Shown here: positions 60,749-64,000 of the stretch, piece after piece
How the letters are laid out: each line of letters starts with the position of its first letter
Position numbering within the stretch: the first letter of the stretch is position 1
Origin: Mya arenaria
Lineage: Eukaryota; Mollusca; Bivalvia; Myida; Myidae
Assembly: GCF_026914265.1 (NCBI RefSeq)
Contig: NC_069123.1
Coordinates: 30,690,678 to 30,754,677 of the forward strand
Reading direction: 5' to 3'
DNA: 64,000 nt
Notes under the pieces: model-generated
The model's database searches: none
Told to the model about the DNA's origin: nothing
Seen by the model: only the letters and a program-made list of their open reading frames with translations
Program-made: the position numbers and the translations under genes

Positions 60749-62142
60749 CCAAAAAAAAAAAATACCTGTGTTTCCGGTGACCCGACCGACCCTATTTTTT
60801 CCTTGCTGACCCTAATCTTTTTTTTAGACATAAAAGTAAAAAAAAGAAATTCTATTGTAAAAATTATATATTTTTTCAAATATATCGTCATTATTTTCGT
60901 TCTTTGTCTTTCAATGTACCCGGAGAATAAACTTGCATTCCTTATTATGTATTACCGAGACGCTACGTCAACAGGAATACAAAATGGCGGAGGGCGGCGA
61001 ACCGGGTGTCCGCTATCTTCAAATTGGCAAACGCATGTTTACGGTCCAAACACGTGGTTAATCATAAGAGAATATTTTGCAGTCTTTAAAATGAAAATAT
61101 TTAGGATTATAGCTCGCGGTGTTATTTATTCATGTCCAAAATAAAACTTTCTTTTTACGATTAGGCATTGCGTATATCATGCAGGCTTCTTACGATTAAG
61201 CTTTGCTCCATCTAATGCAGGCTACTTGCCAGGTTCCAATACACATTTCACTAATCGTTACATTAATTTATCCGCAATTATCAATGGTTATTTATTTCGC
61301 CTTATTAAAAAATAAGTCCCATCATCTGAAATCCAATAAAAAATCTTCGAAAGTTAACGACACATTTGTTGGGATGTGTCTAACGACACATTTGTTGAAA
61401 TGTGTCGGCTGCAGATCAAAAGGTACTATTTGTGACATCAGTGCATGAGCGGTGATAATATCAAAGGCGCGTGGCTATGGTTTGTATTTAATTTGGTCAG
61501 TCGGATACCGTACGATTCCATTTGATTGCCAAGATTTCGCCTAGGCTGGTAAGAAAATACCATACGATCGAAAAAATAATAATCAATAATCGTCGTCTGG
61601 GAATCTTATAACAATGACCGAAATGTTTGAATTCACTATAAATATGAATGAAACTTTGATTGTACGAAAATAAGGTAAGTAAAATAAATCCATATCCGCG
61701 TTTACTTATCTATTTTTAACCTACCTCCACTTGAAGGCCTAGTTTAAGGAGCTCACAGTTGACAAGAAAATCGGCGATTTTCCTCATGCAAATCAAAAAA
61801 TTAGTTGATAATTGACTGTTTGGGTAGAACATTATCACAGATCTGTAGAAATTGAAGTGCTGGATTTGTTTTCTAAAAACCGATCACGACTTACAAACGA
61901 GTGTTGTATACAAAAAACACCAGATTTCATGGGCAAAATTGGCGGGAAAATACGGTAGTCGAAGGGTTTTTTCTGTGACTTTTTGTAAATTATGAAATGC
62001 TTAGATATAACATAATTGTTATGATTCAACAGAAAATTGCATGATATGGAAACTGTAAAAGAAAAAAAAAAAAAAAATCCCGACCGACCGACCCTATTTT
62101 TTTTCGCCATGTCACCGGAAACACAGGTATTTATTTTTTTGG
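60749..62142. mobile_element. Element F5: 1.39-kb element with about 32-bp terminal inverted repeats
   Basis: The left end reads CC, an A tract, then TACCTGTGTTTCCGGTGAC; the right end is its inverse (62111-62142). Just inside both ends are GACCGACCCTATTTTTT-type blocks in inverted orientation. No transposase and no clear target duplication. The ACCCGACCGACC motif is shared with the inverted-repeat sequences inside F2. Confidence 0.75.
61355..61410. repeat. Two tandem copies of a 25-bp hairpin-forming unit
   Basis: AACGACACATTTGTTG followed by GGATGTGTC, then the same with AAATGTGTC. GACACAT and ATGTGTC within each unit can pair. Lies inside element F5. Confidence 0.65.
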
Positions 62143-62480
62143 TCTTCTCATGGTTTGCTGTAGTATGAACACGTTTTAAACTTCAAATGTAATAGTAATG
62201 ATGGTCTTGTTGAAGATATTAAATGAAAAAGTCAAAATGTTCACATCTTTAAACAAGAGACCCAAGGAATGAACACCAACAGACTAATGTTTATATTCAG
62301 TTAAAATGGGGCATAACAGTTATTAAAGTTAGAGTTGTGGGTCTTGCTTCACATGTTCATATTGTCCCTGCAAATCTTTGTGCCAACTAACATGAATAAC
62401 TTGAATGTTTTTTAGTTATGGCCAAAGTTATAGAGCAACAATGATGCAAAAACCAAGGCTATAACAATACTTTGACTTAT

Positions 62481-62700
62481 TTTTGGTTGTCTGGTTAGTG
62501 CAGCAGTTTGTGCACTCGCTCCTCACCAGAGCAACCCAGGTTCGATTACCGGCCTTGGCATATGTGAATTTGGTTAGTGGTCACCAAGCAGGACAAGTGG
62601 GTTTCCTCCAGGTACTCCGGTTTCCCCCACAAGACAAGACCACACTCTCATGTCAAATCGTACCAACGAGGGTGACTACCATAATATAATGTTGTAATAA
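62481..62700 (+). mobile_element. tRNA-derived SINE with conserved central domain
   Basis: The head reads like a tRNA: a box A-like TGGTTAGTGCAGC, then CTCGCTCCTCACCAGAGCAACCC, then box B GGTTCGATTACCGG (62539-62552). About 50 bp on, GTGGGTTTCCTCCAGGTACT and CCGGTTTCCCCCACA resemble the conserved central domain (Meta-type) of metazoan SINEs. The 3' part is AT-rich without a clear tail. RNA polymerase III transcription is expected of the family; this copy's state is unknown. The open frame at 62483-62689 is a by-product. Confidence 0.75.
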
Positions 62701-64000
62701 CTTGTTTCACAAATGTTGTAAAATAGATAAGTTTCAACTAAACTACTAAATATTTTCTTCCATGAACAGACAAGCAAAGAAGGTCAAAACATTGATTTTA
62801 GCCTGATTACTGACACTACGTTAATTCATACACAAACAACTCCATCTATATGTTTACTCTGTGCAAAGAGCTATACATTAAAGACTAAAACACAGTCTTA
62901 TTATTTCAACCTATTTTCTTCCATCTGTCAAAAGCTTTTTGTAAATGTTTCATTTACATAGTTTAAGGAACAACATAAAGTCAAATATAAATCTTTTCAT
63001 GGGAATCTTGTTATTTTTACCTATAAATCCTAAGTACATTGTTCATAAGCGTTGACAAAGAATTTTAATTGATTTACAGTCAAAATGCAAATAAAGTACT
63101 CAAACTATTGGCTATGAAATTTCTGCTAAAATTTGTTCACATGTCATGATAATTTGTCATCAGCAATATTGATATACACTAACATTTCAGATAATAAACC
63201 TACAACTTTTGTTAAAATGATTGCATTTGGCGATAATAAATTCATGCCATTATTGCTGTTTACAATAGAACATGCAGCTGCATAGAAAGTGTTTAATTGA
63301 TAAATTACCTATTTATAATAATTAGAGTTTAATAGTACGATATAGAATTAAAATTATGGCATCTATAAATTATGTATGCAGATAGCATTTTCTTTATCAA
63401 TGAAAAAACAATGCCATTTCGAGGGCATCAAACTTTTCATGCCTAGACAATTGTTCACATTAAACATAATTTATATTAGACCCATGCAGTGCTGCTAAAA
63501 TTTGGAAACTCAATCAGTCTGGTTGCTGTGATCTACCACATGTTTGGATGCCAATTAACAGATATCGATAGATCGTCTTAACAGGTTACACACTGGTCGC
63601 ATCAGTCTATCGGTCTATCTTAGCATGTTTTTGGGGGTAATTATTATTTTGTGTGAAGGAAAAACAAAGGTTTTACATGTTCTACTGACTAAGCAATTTT
63701 AAATTAAAATAATTAAAGAAATGAAAACAATCGGACCAATTCTTTTGCCATTTTCTGTTTCTGAAAGCGGTCCGCATGGTCAAAATCGGTCAAAACCGGC
63801 ATATTGTTGGATTTAAGAAGCCCTGGCCCCATTCAATTGTGACAGCTTTAAGTCGATATGAAATACTCTCAACCAATTTCCTTGGTAGAGCCGGTACTCA
63901 TGGTGTCCTTTTTGAGAGGCCAAAAGGAAGTGTTCATGGTTTGGTTTGAATCCAAAAAAACATGAATAATAATCTGTCCATACAAGGTAAAGTTACAGCC
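62701..64000. other. AT-rich right end of the window, no gene recognised
   Basis: No open frame with a recognisable motif, no array and no clear transposon end. A repeated CGGTCAAAA word near 63770-63800 is the only local feature. Confidence 0.45.

Noticed and set aside
62484..62556. A genuine tRNA gene
   Set aside because: The box A and box B signals are present but the acceptor stem does not close, and the sequence continues into a SINE core domain.

Overview
The window looks like AT-rich nuclear DNA of a marine invertebrate, most likely a bivalve mollusc. Evidence: short exons with GT-AG introns, two TNF-superfamily ligand genes of animal type, an alpha-kinase gene, non-LTR retrotransposon pieces, a tRNA-headed SINE, TTAA-flanked MITEs and several tandem-repeat-cored dispersed elements. 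The species cannot be named from sequence alone. No bacterial genes, CRISPR arrays, rRNA or true tRNA genes were seen.

1-9.3 kb: an endogenous Polinton/Maverick-type element with three gene modules. An intron-split DDE integrase with a chromodomain and an intron-split packaging-type ATPase lie on the minus strand. A protein-primed family B DNA polymerase with N-terminal C2H2 fingers lies divergently on the plus strand and carries a one-base frameshift. No capsid or protease gene was recognised in the window.

10-40 kb: a cluster built by repeated segmental duplication, with everything on the minus strand. It holds TNF ligand copy 1 (12.3-15.5 kb), a decayed alpha-kinase copy (20.0-21.2 kb), an intact alpha-kinase-fold gene (25.3-27.4 kb), a TNF fragment (33.3 kb), an alpha-kinase 3' flank remnant (34.8 kb) and TNF ligand copy 2 (37.2-39.8 kb). 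Both full TNF genes have the same five-exon structure and reading phases (about 296 and 298 aa). The alpha-kinase has Asn in place of two Asp residues that are normally catalytic or metal-binding, so it is probably a pseudokinase. A 36-bp GTCGAC-containing minisatellite recurs between the TNF and alpha-kinase parts of the duplicated unit.

40-64 kb: mostly nested mobile elements. Two have 8-bp target duplications and inverted subterminal word arrays (40.6-44.8 and 45.6-47.2 kb). A 3.26-kb element made of AGCTTAGC-type words sits in a tandem-repeat element, and its empty site can be read from a sister repeat unit. Several elements share one plan: tandem-repeat core, simple repeat, then terminal hairpin. 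The only host coding sequence recognised here is the last exon of an unidentified gene (54.0-54.3 kb, minus strand).
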